From positions 105,959,160 to 106,023,159 of the forward strand of contig NC_062219.1 in NCBI RefSeq assembly GCF_902686445.1: a stretch of DNA of 64,000 nt, given 5' to 3'. The translations under genes and the position numbers were made by a program. The stretch is from Sciurus carolinensis. Its lineage: Eukaryota; Chordata; Mammalia; Rodentia; Sciuridae. This document shows positions 12,701 to 27,372 of the stretch, one piece after another (within the stretch, counting starts at the first letter, position 1; every line of letters starts with the position of its first letter). Below the pieces are notes generated by a model. The model was not told the DNA's origin, ran no database searches, and saw only the letters and a program-made list of their open reading frames with translations.

Positions 12701-15700
12701 AATACAGAGCCCCAGGGAAATTAAGTAGCTTATCCAAAATCCTACATGCTGGAGCTCAGACTTCGTTGCCATTGGGCTAGCACCAGGGAACCTGCTCTTC
12801 ATCACTTAGGTCTCTTAGGAGAAACAGGATCCAAACTCCCTAGCAGTCAGATGAGCAAATAACTAGCTACAAGATCCGAAACACATTAAAGAATGAATGG
12901 AAGTTGTAGTCTCTGATTACAGAGACCTTACTACTGGAAATGAAAGGTGAATACAAAGAAAACCTTAGAAAAGTATGTGAGAACACACATTTAAATATTA
13001 AGGTTCAATGTTATAAACTATCCAAAAGGTAATAAATGTACCAGTAAAACTAACTCGTATTTTAAAAGAAATAAGGGGTTTGAGATGTTTCTTAAACCGT
13101 GAACAGGACACACATAGAAGTAAATGGACAGAATTAGCAACAACAAAAATTAAGGAATGACAGAAATAGAAAGAATAAATAAATGCCAGGCAGTCATTTT
13201 CCAAAAAGAAAGAAAGAAAGAAAGAAAGAAAAAGAAAGACTGTTCCATTTAATCTTATGTTCAAACAAAAGATTTGAGCATTTATAGTTTTGGGCAACAA
13301 CCATACTCGTTGGTGACATTTACCATCATTAATCACAGGTAATGTCCTAGACAGCTTCAAAGTGATCTGAACTGAAGACAGGGCAATGAGTACTGGAGGT
13401 AGCTTTTCTTACGATAAGCAGATTGTGGGATGAAAATTATCATGCAGGTTGCTCATTGTGAAATGATGTCCAGATTTATACCTGCCTGTGGGAGTAAGGA
13501 GCCGTGCAGGGTTCTGCATAGGGAGGATTTTGTTCATGACAGCATTACAACATAAGCCGCAGCTTATTTCATGGGAAGCTGAAACACTAGGAAGGTTCAT
13601 TGAATTGTCTCAAATTGGAGAAAGGTGGCCTGGTATTGGCATCTACCAGCTCTTGGAAGAGGGCTGCCCCAGAGAAGGGAATATGCTCACAGATAAGGGC
13701 AATTTTCAGAGACAAGAGATAGTAGAACTGTCTATGGGAAGGACTCCTACCTGCTGAGGGTTTGAGTCCTTCGAGATTGGAAAGGAACCTGTGTAAAGCA
13801 TCACAGCATTCACTACAAATATTTACCTATGATTTTAGTCATATGAGGTCCAGTTCTAGGTGTTTAGCAATATGATCTTAACAGGCAAGTTTTCTTTTCT
13901 AGTCAGTAAAATGGTATTCCCACTACTTGAAGATACTGAAGATACTATGCACTGATCAGATCTGTGTTCACCTCTGTTCCTTCAACAAGGATATATACAT
14001 AACTAAAATCTCTCTTTTCTTGCATGAAATAATTAAAATCTACTTTTTCCTCCGTGCCAGGCTGAAGTTACTTCATGACTTAGTAAATTCAACCTGAAGG
14101 GTAATTCTAGAAAATCACCACAAGGTGGCAGCATATACCCATGTAATAGTAAACCTCTTCCCATGCCAAGGACAGTGTTGCAAAAGGGAGTGTCATCCAA
14201 ACGTTGATTCTAAAGAATAACTGAATGATTATGTAAAAGTTCATAATAATAATAATAAAAAACTTACACCTTTTGTTAGTAATGTCTTATATGTGATATA
14301 AGAACCGTCTTAATTGGATATATAGTCGGTAAGGATGTGTTAGGGACCTCAGTTGTCATAGCATTGCATCTAACTGCTCCTGCTTAAGCCTTACTTAGAG
14401 AACAGCTATTGCTGAGCTTCAGGCAACAAAATGCCATGACTCAGCATACCTAATTTACCTTGGGAGCTCAGATCTCACCCTGGAGCCAGACTAGTTGTTA
14501 CAAACTCCTTGTCACTTCCTGGTAGTGTGATCTTTAAAAGTTACTCAAAATTTCTGCGCCTCAATGACTTCATTTACATACAGGGAAAATAATAGGGCCT
14601 CACTTATAAAGTTACAGAAAGATTAAGTGAGAGAAAACATGCAGAATTGGTAAGAGGTTCTAGCGTGTGGTGTTATCTACTATTTTGAGATTATTTATAA
14701 TTTCAGGTAGAGATGTGTGACTGTCTATGCTTCTACTCATATCTATCATTTTTTTATGGAACACACAGCATAAAATTTATAATATTACAATTGTATGCCA
14801 TAGATTATCACATTAAACTTTTTGAACAAGCCTTGGGAAATGAATGATGGGTCACATTTACAGATACACAGATACTGAGATTCGAAGAGGTAAGATGACA
14901 TGTCTGAGGTAAAATAATTGATAAATTATTGGGTCAGATTTCTAACTCTGGTCTCTTTTTCTGAAAGTGTTTATTTAAATATTTTACCGCCTCTGAGAGA
15001 GGCACTACTGCTCAGTGTTATTCCTAGTTTTGAACTTGTGAGTTCAACGACCAATACAATGATTTGTAATCTATGTCCCTATTCCTATTAGAATATTTAA
15101 GAGTAATGTAATTAAGCTTTAATTTACACAAAGAGATTACAAAGTCTTAGATTCTTAGAAATAATAAACTAGCATCTTATGATGGAAATATTAATCACAT
15201 CATGTGCTTGGTATTGTTCTTGCCACTTTAGAGTTGGAGTGAAGAAGCTGCAGGAAATGCTAAAATTTTGTCAAAGTTTTGTGATTGGACAGACAGCAAC
15301 CCACTTGAGAGGAGAATTAAAAGTATGTATATGTCTATCTGACCCAGCATCTTATAAAAAAATTAAAATTAAAAAATAAACTAATCTCACTAAGAACGTG
15401 GATTCTTAAGTCACCCAGTAAGAATAAGTTACATTATCGACTCCGGATCTGTACTTGCCCATACATGACAGTAAACTCTGGCCTAATGTAATGTTTTATT
15501 ATTCTTAATTTTAAAAATGTGAATATTCTAATTTTCAAATGTTGAGTTCTAGCCATAATGAGAAAAGAATCAAAGCCCTCAGTATCATAGGAGACTTGAG
15601 TGCAGCTATGTACCATGTCCAATCAATAGCTTATGCCTTGAGTAGTAGGTGGTCAAATAAACGAATATTCATGTCAAGATCCATACACAGCACAGATCTT

Positions 15701-18700
15701 GTGTGTGGCTGCTTTTGAGTCAAGGCCCTGTTATAACTCATGGGCTTCTCTTTGGTTTCACCCTTCTCCCTCAGCTTGGAAGCAGCAGAGACTACAGTGT
15801 TGGTTGATTTGATTTCAAAGCTTATCATTTCTTCTTGTCAACTTCTCACCAAACCTGACACACACACCCAGTGATCTATGAGAAGGAAGATTGACAGAAA
15901 GGATACAATTGATTTTGCCTTCTCTTATAAGATGTTGCCTAGATTATCCATGAACCAATTGCCAAATAAAGATGAGAGTAATCTCCTTATATTATATTCT
16001 AAAAATTTAATATTATAACCTAGCCCTGTTTCATCTTTTCAGATACCTTTTGTGGAGAAAATGTGTATTTGGGATCTAAATCTGTCTCCTGGTCTCACGT
16101 AATTGAAATCTGGTACAATGAGTCTAAAAATTTTGTATATGGAGAATGGACATCAACAGATGAGGACATAAGAACTGACCATTACACTCAGGTAATCCGT
16201 GTTGAGTCATAAAAACAGTGCTTCAATGTTTTTAAACACATATGAGTAAGTCAGGTAGGAAAGAAATGAAAATCATTCTACCTGATTGCTAGAATATTAA
16301 CTCAACCTCCTGAGTTCCTTTCAGAGTTGAGAACAGAAGGAAATGTAATGTGTGCCATACCTGGTTGAGAAAAGTTGCTTAACCTCTTGTTTTCCATCTT
16401 CATTCAGTTGATTTTCCGGGAAGTCTCAAAATCCTAAAATATCAATCTTGCTTGTAAATTGTTTGTAATAAAAAAGTGGAAATAATAGTTCCTTGTAATA
16501 AGAGAATCCCCTTATTTCCAACATTAAGTTTTGTGGTGAAATATTTACAACTAAAACATCACCACTTTAACCATGTTCATATTCTGCAGCATGAATGTTC
16601 AGCAGCATGAAGTGCATTCAAACTTCTGGGCTACCATCACTGGAACATTCCATCTTCCATACTGGAACTCTGTACCCTCTGTACCCTCAACTCTCCATTC
16701 CTCTCTCCCTCAAGCCTCCGGTGACCACCATTCTCCTTTCTGTCTTTCTGGATTTGACTACTCAAAATTGTTCATGTAATTGGAATCATTCAATATTTGT
16801 CCTTCTGTGCCTGTTACTTAGCAAAATATCTTAAATCCATGCTCATCCATGATGTAGCATGTGTCAGAATTTTGTTTCCTTTTAACATTTGGTTCATTCA
16901 TTCACTTATTTGGTTTATTTACACCCTTGGGGTATTGTGAACAATGCAGCTGTGAGCATTAGTATACAAATATCTGTTCAACTCCCTGGGTTTAATTCTT
17001 TGAGGCTTATAAGAGGAACTGCTGGGTTCTATCCCAACTGTATGTTCAATTATTTGAGTAATTAGCAAGCTATTTTCTACAGCAGTTTTACCATTTTACA
17101 TAACCGTTTTAATAGTCTTCTTGGAAAGTCACAATAAAATATAGCAGGCTTATGATTAAACAACAGCAATTTATTTTCCCACATCATGGACACTTAAAGA
17201 CTGAGATCTTAAAAAGCAGTTTCTGGTAAATATCTCTTTCTGGATTATAAACAATCATCTTGTCACCATACCTTAACCTCGTCTTTCCCCAGTGGGTGAA
17301 GAGAGAGAAACAGAGAGAAAGAGGGCAGGGGAGTAGAAGCAAAGAGGAGAGAGAGAGGTCTTGTGTCTTAGAATAGGGTTCAACTCTTATGATTTCATTT
17401 AAGTTCTTCCTTAGAGACCACATCTCCAAATCCAGCTATCACACTGAATGTTAGGTCTTTAGAATGTGAATTCTGGGGACAAGGGGACACATTCAGTGTA
17501 TCACATTTCACTACTGCCCTCCTCACAATTCATGTTTTCCTCAAATGCAAAGGCATTCATTACATGCTAACAGTCCCCAAAGTGCTAAACTCATTCTAGA
17601 ATCAAGACAGAAGTTCAAAGTTGAGTCTCATCTAAATCTTATTGAATCAGATATTCATAAGACTCAAGGCAAAATTCATCCTGAAGCAAAATTCTTCTCC
17701 TGCAATGAACCTATAAAATAAGATTACTTACTTCTGAAATACATAATGAAAGAACAGGAAAAAAATAGAACTTCCCTTCTAAGAAGGAATGGATGATGGA
17801 GCCCAAGCATGTCCAAAACTAAGCCAGGCAAATTCCATTAAATCTTAAGGTGTGATTATAACACTCTGGATTCCAGACCAACTCTGCCTTCTGGACCCAC
17901 CTGGTGGCAGCACCTCCTCATGGGTCTTAGAAGTCCCAACCTTTCCTTCCAGTAGAGCAGCCTCATTGCATGGTTCTCAGTAGAGGTCCTCCTGACATGG
18001 CTGTTGTCAAAAGTCACCTGAAATGACCCAATCTATAAACCCAGGAGGAAGCAGCCTTGTCTCCCTGACTTCTAGTGGAAACAGCAGCCCTGGTGATCTT
18101 GGAATCATTTTTGGGGATCATTCTTCCTTTTTCTTGAAGGATAAAGAATGTTCTCAGCTGTAGCATCCCTGATGGGAGCTCATATCAGAGTAAGTACTCA
18201 CGTGGAACTCTGGGAAGCTGAGAGAGGGAGAGAGAGAGGGACCCCAACATCCCCCCAGAGCATGCCCGTAGTTACCTAGGGAACTCACAGGCCCACCTCT
18301 TGCACCAAGGTCCATGGCACCTTGCAACTGCCACCCTGGGCACCAAGCTTTCAACACAGGGCCCCTTGGAGGAAGTTATTTATATTCAAATGACAGTTCT
18401 TTATTTCTCTCTTTCAAGGATTCTAGTTCTTAGGGTACACATACCTCAGATCCTGGTTAAAGGTTACTAAGTGGTTCTCACTTTTGATGTTTTTAAAATA
18501 GAATCACTTTCTTAGTTTTCTATTCAGAAAATTTATTGTTAGTGTTATAGAAGACTAGGACAGCATTAATAGGAGATTGAAAAGAATTCAGAACATGAAG
18601 GAAGTGGGGCTGTAACAATTGAGACTGTTAGTTAGCTATTGTACAGTTTACATTTTACTTTAAATGAAGTGACAAATCATTAGATGGTCTTATTGAGGGG

Positions 18701-21700
18701 GACAGTTAATCTGATTCATGTTTTTAAAAGATCATTTGAGGTGTAAAAAATGAGTTCATGTCCAGAAATAATTTTAACTATCTGCATTTTCCAATAAGAT
18801 ATAAATCAACAAAAGTCATCCCAAAAGAGATGATTTAAACATTTAATATGGAAAAAGTAAAATTGTAAAAGAGTTATTTTTCCCAAAGCAAAGGACTTAG
18901 ATGTGCCCACTGCCTTAAAATACACTTTTCTAAAAATGCTGAAAGGAAACTTAGAGACATAAAGTCAACTGGCAAATATCACCCAGCCAGGAAGTGATAG
19001 AGATGGAATTTAAACCTGAGTCACTTTGCCTTAAGAAGCTAATTCAGTATTCTACGTTATGCTTGCTTTCTTACCAATAAGAAAATTCCCTTCCCTTGAT
19101 GGTTATTTATATAACCACTAAGAAGAACTTCGGTTTGATGAGGAGAGAATGAACTAGAGTTGATGATAGCCACTCACATTTCTGAGTGAGACTCTTCAGT
19201 TCCAACAGGAATGAATGAGAGAGGGCTGTCACACTGTCTGGTCATCCCTGAATGTACTGGAAAATATGATGAGTCTCATGCACAACTGTGTACAGCCTGT
19301 GTACATTTACATCCCTTTTGAACATCAACCCATTCACTGCAAAATGATTAACACCATTTCTCCTTTACCTATACTCCTGCTCTACCCTCTACCCATGTCA
19401 TATCCCAGAGAAAATGAATATTGAGTTTTTTTTTTTTTTAATTAGAAGAACATTCAGAAATGCAGAATCCTTCTGAAGAAAAACAACAAAATATGGGGAA
19501 AATGCCAACCACCAAGTTTCCCTTGCCTGCCATCCCCACGTGACTTCCTCTGCCTGGCTTCCATTACCTATGGCCATTTGTGTGCTATGTGTGTGTTATC
19601 TAGAAACTGGGGGACCATGTTTCTATGACTTCCAAATAAGCCATGCTCAGAGCAAACCTCAAGCAAGCATGTCAGCTTTTTGTTTGTTTGTTTCTTGTTG
19701 TTTTTGTTTTTGTTTTGTGATATTGGGGACTGAACTCAAGAGCACTTTACTACTGAGTCACATCTCCAGCCTTTTTTATTTTTTATTTGGAGGCAGGATC
19801 TCAGTAAGTTGTTTAGAGCTTTGCTAAACTGCTGAAGTTGACCTCAAACTTGTGATCCTCTTGCCTCAAACTCCTAAACTGGGATTACAAGCATGGGCCG
19901 TGGCATCGAGCGCTTGTTTACTTTTAACTAGGGATAATAGCACTGCAATTGTAGTCGTTTAGTAAAATGTTACATTGGTAATAAAATACTCTGTCTTTGC
20001 AGATTATTTGGGCCTCTTCTTACCTCATCGGTTGTGCTGTTTCATTATGCCACAAACAAAGTGTACCTCAATATCTCTATATTTGTCACTATTGTCACGA
20101 GTATGTATTACTGTTTCTCTTCACTTTTAAAAATATATCTTTCTTTACAAAATCTGATTGAGTTTTCCAAACATTATAAAAGTACCTATTCCTTTTTTCA
20201 GTTAGACCTTTAGGAATAAAGTCATTTAGCCAGTTCCTAAAACAGTACACACACTCACATACACACATGCACCCAAAAGTCACAAACACATTTATATTTT
20301 TACATCATATTTTTACTACATAAACTTATATTTCATTAAGAGAATATAAAAATTAAAAACAATTGAGCATTAGTCTTCCTACTTGTCAGTGACACCTAAG
20401 GTAGGTATCATGTAAGGAAAACAAATTTGAAGTAGCTCAGGCAAGGACATTTACTTCAATGAGTGTTTTTAGAATTCAAGGGCATAAATGGGAGCGGAGT
20501 CTCAATAAAGTAACAAAGAGAAAAGTCAAGTCTTCTTCTGTGTACTTAACTGAATACTAATGTATGTTTTCTCTTCAGAAATTAAATTTACATATTATAG
20601 CCTCACAGGTACTAGGCACAAACCCTAGAATGGTTAAGGTGATTGCTTTAGGGAAAGGCAGGTGAACTTCCTTGCCTTATCAACTGAGGTTGTGGAGTTC
20701 AATCTGATAAGAAAAGGAAGCCTGCAGGGGCTCACCCAAGTGACCATCAGAACAGGGGACATTATTCAAAGCTGGATGTAGACCTCTGATATTTGACCAT
20801 AAATAACACTTTGATATCACTTCCGTTGATGGAAGTTGATAATAGGCCTGCAAGATTCCATCAGCCACAGGCATTTTTCTGGGTCAGCACACTGGATACT
20901 GTGGGCTCAAGCATAGCCTTTAATCACTGCCTCCCACATGTGGGCACAATAAAAAATTTTTCAATATGAATCAACGAAGGTGATTTGTTTGATAACATGT
21001 TCCATACTTAAATTTAAATATGAACTCTAATATCACTGTATATACACCAAATTATAATATATTAACGTAATAGCTCTATATCAATTTCTTTCTTTACCTT
21101 CCATGCCTTGATTGCATTAGTTAAAATTTGTTGGGATTTTTTCTACTAACGTGATTTGAAGTCAATAAGCTCTATTTACACCTACAGTGTATCATTTGTA
21201 CTACTTCTTTGCAGGACTTGGTGGTCTATGATGAATTTCCAACAATACAAAAGAGAAAACTATAATGTGTGAATAGTTATAATGAGGGAATTTTCTCCAT
21301 AAAACATTAGTCCACATTGCTGATTAAATCCTTTGTTGAATTTAGCAATAAATTTAATAAAGTGAAAGTTTAACAGTCAAGATATTAAAGAAATAATTAG
21401 AAACTTCCAAAAAAATTTTAAACCCCAGACACTTAGGTTTTTTTTTTTTTCAAGTTGTATTAATTAAAACCAGATGTCTACATTTTAAGGTTTTAGACAT
21501 CCACAGGTAAGTCTTGCATTTTTTTTTGAAATTTCCTATGTCTCAGAACTGGAGGTTCTTATTTCCTCTTTCTTTCCCATACCTGAACACTTTATTAATT
21601 CCCCTCCACATACTTTTATTGGTGCATTACAGTTGTACATATCGATGGGATTTGTTGTAACATATTTGTACAGGTACATAACAATGTAATACATGTTAGT

Positions 21701-24187
21701 GTACTTTCCTCCATCCCAGGCATTTCTACAAAAGTCACTAACAGGTTTCAGGTTTATGATAACATAGTGCAAGTTAAAATTAGAACACCTCTCATTCAAA
21801 TCACTTAAGTATATTTTCTAAATAGTGATAAGGACCACACCTTTTTCCATGATGAGTTCCCAACTTCTTACGGTTACTAATAAAGAACAGTATCTTTGTG
21901 TTATGGTTGTTTTATGTACTAGATCTACATATATTAAAAACTTCATTACACAATGTTATAAATGTTTCTTTTAACTGGGCACAGTAGTACACACCTGTAA
22001 TCTCAGTGGCTCAGGAGGCAGAGGCTGAAGGATAATAAGTTCAAAACCAGCCTCAGCAACTTAGCAAGGCCCTAAGCAACTCAGTGAGACCCTGGCTCTA
22101 AATAAAATACAAAAAAGAACTGGGGATCTGTGGTTAAGCACCCCTGGGTTCAATCCCCAGTACAAAAAAGAAAAACAAAAACAACAGTTTCTTTCAACTG
22201 TCAAGGTCAAACATGCTCTAAAAAAATCCAATAGGAGAATAATCTGTATAACACCAACAGCATAGTGTAAAAGAACCTCTACCAAAATTTCTTCATACCA
22301 CTTGAAGTAATAGAACATTATTTCCAAGCAGTCTGAGAAAAATTTTGTGTCAATGGAGTTTTATTCAACCATTAAGAAAAATGGAATTATGTCATTTGCC
22401 AGAAAGTGGATGGCACTAGAGACCATCATGTTATGTGAAATAAGTCAAGCTGAGAAGTCAATATGCAGAAGCTAGAGAGGAAAAAGGAAAAGAAAAGTTG
22501 CAGGGGATCTCATGAAAATCAAAGGGAGAGGGATCAGCAGAGAAAAGGGATCAAGAAGTGAGAGATGAGGAGAGAGGGAGGAAGTGTCGGAGAGTGATAT
22601 TAGCCAAGTTATATTGTGTGCTCGTACAAATATGTAGGAACAAAACCCATAATTATGTATGAGTATAATGCACCAATAAAAATGTGGAAAAAAAAGAATA
22701 GTATCTTATTATAATTAACTCCAAAGTCAACCTGTTCGCTAAGATTTAACAATTCAGTGGTTCCAAGTGCTTTTAGTACTAGACTACCAAAAGGGAGATG
22801 CACATTTCCTGATAAATTATTCTTGTGACCCTCAAAATTGCTAGTGCAATACATTAAAAACATACTCATATCTGTAAGTCTAGAAATATCATACCCATCT
22901 TAAAAATTATTGTTCATTGTTTAAAAGCATATTTACAAAATTTGCTTCTAAAATTGGTTGTACTCATTGAGTAAGTTTTTATAAATATTTTACTATGATG
23001 AATTTCACTAAATGACATTTTCTTTCTCTTCTTTAAGGGGAAACAATCCTGACACAATTAATGTACCTTATAAGAAGGGAACCCCATGTGAAGATTGTCC
23101 GAATAACTGTGAAGATAGACTTTGCAGTAAGTTTTGCAAATGCAGATTGCTTAAAGTTGACCCATTGGTTCAGGAACTATGTGCTCCACTTTTCTACAAC
23201 TTTAGCTTCAACCTCACATGATATGTCAGCATTATTTTCCTTAACCTTCCATCATGCCCAGAGGGACCAAAGACCATTGATTTAATCTACTCCCTTGAAA
23301 ATTAGAATGTCTAAGTATGAGAACTTGAATCCTCATTCAAAAGTTTAAAATTCTTAATTAGAGTCAATGTGCATAAAATATTAATATTGAGTGTAGAATT
23401 TTCTCTGCTCTCTGAAAATCTCCTGAGCTCCCTTATTGAAGCCCATAAATTATCATATTGCTTTCTGTTTACCAGAACCCTAGAAATCCTAGCTGCCCCC
23501 GGCTTTCCTACTTGCCTTACTTTATTATGGCATGCAGATTTTTACTGAGTAATCCTTGTTCTGCACCTGCTCTGAAACATCTTAGAGTATCTGTTTAGAA
23601 TCCCTTGATCAACATTTTCCCACCTATCCCTCCTTTTTCTTTCCCTAGTCTCTGGTAACACCACTCTACTCTCAATTACTTTCAGAACAACCTTTATGAA
23701 TTCTGTACATGAGGAAGCTCATACAGAATTTATCTTTCTGTTCCTAGCTTGTGTCACTTAGCATAGAGAACCCAATTCCATCCATATCATGTTGCAAAGA
23801 ACAGAATTTCATTCTCTTTTATGACTAAATAGTATTTCCTTTTACATATGTAGCATATTTCCTTTATCCATTGATCAGTTGATTAACATATAGGTTGTTT
23901 CCCTTTCTTAGTGATTGTGAATAATACTGCAATGAACATGGGAGTGCAGATGTTTCTTCAATACACTCATTTCATTTCTATTGGATATATACCCAATAGC
24001 GGAATTATTGTATTATAAGATAGTTTAAAAAAATTGAGGAAGCTCCATACCGTTTTCCATAATGGCTATCTTAATTCACATTCTCTCCAGTGCACAAAGG
24101 TTCTCTTTTCTCCACATCCTTGCCAGTACTCTTTAGTCTTTTCGGTAATTGCTATTTTTCTGGGGTGAGGTTATATCTCACTGTGTT

Positions 24188-24222
<35 letters not shown>

Positions 24223-27200
24223 AATTTTTTTTTGGTTCTAATTAGTTGTACATGACAATAGAATGGATTTATACATTTTGATAGATCATGCATAGATGGA
24301 GTGAAATCTCTCATTTTTCTGATTATACTTATTGTAGGATCACATTGGTCATGCAGTCATATATGTGCATGAGGTAATAATGTCTATTTCACTCTACTAT
24401 CAAACCCTCTCCCTCCCACCACTCCCCTCTACCTAATATAAAATAACTCCATTTTTCCCTTTCCCCACCCCCTTTTTGTGAATTGCTTTGCATTCCCTTG
24501 ATGGTTAGTGACACTGAACATTGTTTTATATATCTGTTGACCATTTATAGGTCTTCTTTCGAGAAATATTAATTTAGGTTTATTGCCCATTTTAAAACCA
24601 GGTTGTATGTTTTGTGCTGTTGTGTTTTTGGAGTTCCTTATATATTCTGGAAATCACCTTTTATCTGATATTTAGTTTGCCAATATTTTCTTCCATTTTG
24701 CAGCTCGTCTCTGAATTCTGATGTTAGTTTTCTTTGCTCTGAAGAATCTTTTTACTTTGATGCAATCTTATTTGTCTATTTTGGATTGTGTTTCTTATGC
24801 TTTGGGGGTGTTGCCAAAAAAAGTCCTTGCCCATTCCAGTGTCCTGAGGAACTTCCCCTATGCTTTCTTCCAGTAGATTCATAGTTTCATGTCTTGCAAT
24901 TAAGTCACTAACTCTTTCCCTCTTTATTTCTTATTCTTTTTATTTTTTTGAGATGGAGTCTCACTATGTTGCTCAGACTGATGTTGAATTCATGAGTCTA
25001 AGTGACCTTCTCTCCGCTCAGCCTACTTAGTAGCTGAGACCACAAATGTGTGCCACCATGTCCAACTTTCTTTACTTTACTTTGAGTTGATTTTTGTAAC
25101 AGTTGAGCTAGGGAGTCTAGTTTTATTCTTCTCCATATGTATTTCCAGTTTCCATAACACCATCTATTGAAAGACTATCCTTTTTCTAGTATGTGTTCTT
25201 AGCAATTTGTCAAAAGTTAGTTGTCTATAGATGTGTGGATTTACTTTAGGCTCCCTCTTCTATTACATTGGCCCATGTGTTTGTATGCCAATATCATAGG
25301 TTTTCTTTTTTATTATTACAGCTTTTTAGTATATTTTGGAGTCATGTAATATAGTACTTTCTGTTTTGTTATTTTTGCTCAAGATTTTTTTTTTTTTTTT
25401 TGGCTTTTGTTTGTTGTTTTTGTGGTTCCATGTGAATTTAGTATTTTATTCTAGTTCTTTGAAAAATATCATTAGTATTTTGATAGGGATTGCATTGACT
25501 ATGTATTGTGATGGGGATCGCATTGAATATGTTAGATTGCTTTGGATAGTATAGACATTTTAATAATATTGGTTCGTCAATACATAAACACAGAATGTTT
25601 TTCCCATTTTTGTGTGTAGTTTTCATTTTCTTTCATTGATATTTTGTAATTGTCATTGTAGAAATATTTTTCCTATTCGGTTAAATTTATTCCTAGGTAT
25701 TTTGTAACTATTATATGTGGAATTTTTTTCTTTGTTTTCTTGGCTTCTGTTTCAGATCATTTGTTATGAAATACAGTAATGCTACAGACTTCTGTATGTT
25801 GATATATCCTGAATTTTTTCTGAATTCATTTATTAGCTCAATTTTTTTTCTTTTTTTTGGTGGAGTCTTTGGCATTTCCTACATATACGTTCATATTATC
25901 TATAAATAGTGATGGTTTGGTTTCTTTTCCCATCTGGATCAGTCCTTTATTTCTTTTTCCTAATTGTTCCTGCTAGAACTTACAGCTCTGGTCAAATGAA
26001 AGTGAACAAAGTGAGTATGTTTGTGCTTTTCCAGATCTTAGAAAGTTTTCACTTTTCCCCATTCACATAATGGTAGCTGTTGGCTTCTTGTGAACAGCCT
26101 TATTAGGTTGAAGTATATCTCTTGAATATCTGAACTTTTCAGTGTTTATTCATGAAATGATACTGACTTTTATCAAATACCTTTTCTTCATCTTTTTAGA
26201 TGATCACATGTCTTTTCTCCTTTTTTTTCTGTTGATGTCATGTATCATGTTTATTGATTTGCATTTGTTGGACCATACTTACATTCCTAGGGTGAATTCC
26301 ACTTGATAAGTTGAATGATCTTTTAATGTGCTGTTGAATTCAGTTTGCAAGTATTTTGTTGAGGATTTTTGCATCTGTGTCCATCAAGAATATCATTTCA
26401 CAATTTTCTTTCTTTCTTTTATTATTTATTTAACAATTGGTGTTGTTGTTGCCATCCCATTCCTTCTCATTCAGTCTATGTGTGCTCTTAGAAGTGAAGT
26501 GAGTTTCTTGCAAGCAATGTATATAGTTGAGTCTCATTGGTTATGTAAGCCATTCAGTCACTCTATGTCTTTTAAAAGACTGAATCCATTTACACTAAAG
26601 ATATTGACAGATAAAGCCTTTCTACAGCCATTTTGTAACTTGTTTTTAACTTTTATGTAGTTTCTTTCATTTTTCTTTTTTCTTCCTCTCTTATAGTCTC
26701 CTTTGTTTTTCAGTGATTTATTATAGTTGTATAGTTTGATTTGTCACTTATTATATTTTATTTATCTGTGTAGATTTTTGCTTTTTGTTTACCATGCTCT
26801 TCTGGTTATAACAAGTTACTTTAAAATGATAGCAATTTAGTGTGATCATAAAGATAAAACATAAACAAAAAAACAGAAAATATGTTGCTAAGGAAACTCC
26901 ATATCTGCACTCCCTTTTTCCTCTCATTTTGAATGTTGATATCCCATTTTACATCTTTGTACATTTTGCATCTCTTAAAATATTCTTAATTTTTAACTTT
27001 TTTAAAGTTTGTACTAAAGATGCAAATGGTTCATGTACCATGTTTACAATATTAGAGCATTCCGAGTTGATATAATTACTCTCACCAGAGAGTTTTATAT
27101 CTTCCCGTGTTTTCTCCTTATGCATTAAGGTCTCTTTCTTTCAGTTTTAGGAACTCACTTGAGCATTTCTTGTAGGAAAGGTCTTGTTTTGGAATGTTTT

Positions 27201-27336
27201 TAATCTCTCATTTCGAAAGGATAGTTTTGTTAGGTACGGTATTCTTGGTTGGCAGTTTCTTTCCTTCAGTTCTGTGAAAATATCTTTCCACTTCTCTTGG
27301 CTCGAGAAGTATTCTGTCAAGTAAATTGGGACACCC

Positions 27337-27372
<36 letters not shown>

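Larger units (their letters stand above)
11662..15231. other. CRISP1: CRISP1 intron 2
   Basis: A 3.6-kb intron between phase-0 exons. It holds probable MIR copies, an (AAAG)n run and a short (AAT)n run near 14247. The remainder is unique-looking, with open frames no longer than chance. Confidence 0.7.

Noticed and set aside
23012..23285. Open frames running past CRISP1 exon 6 on both sides
   Set aside because: The ttaag acceptor and gtaagt donor, phase, and homology restrict the exon to 23038-23126.
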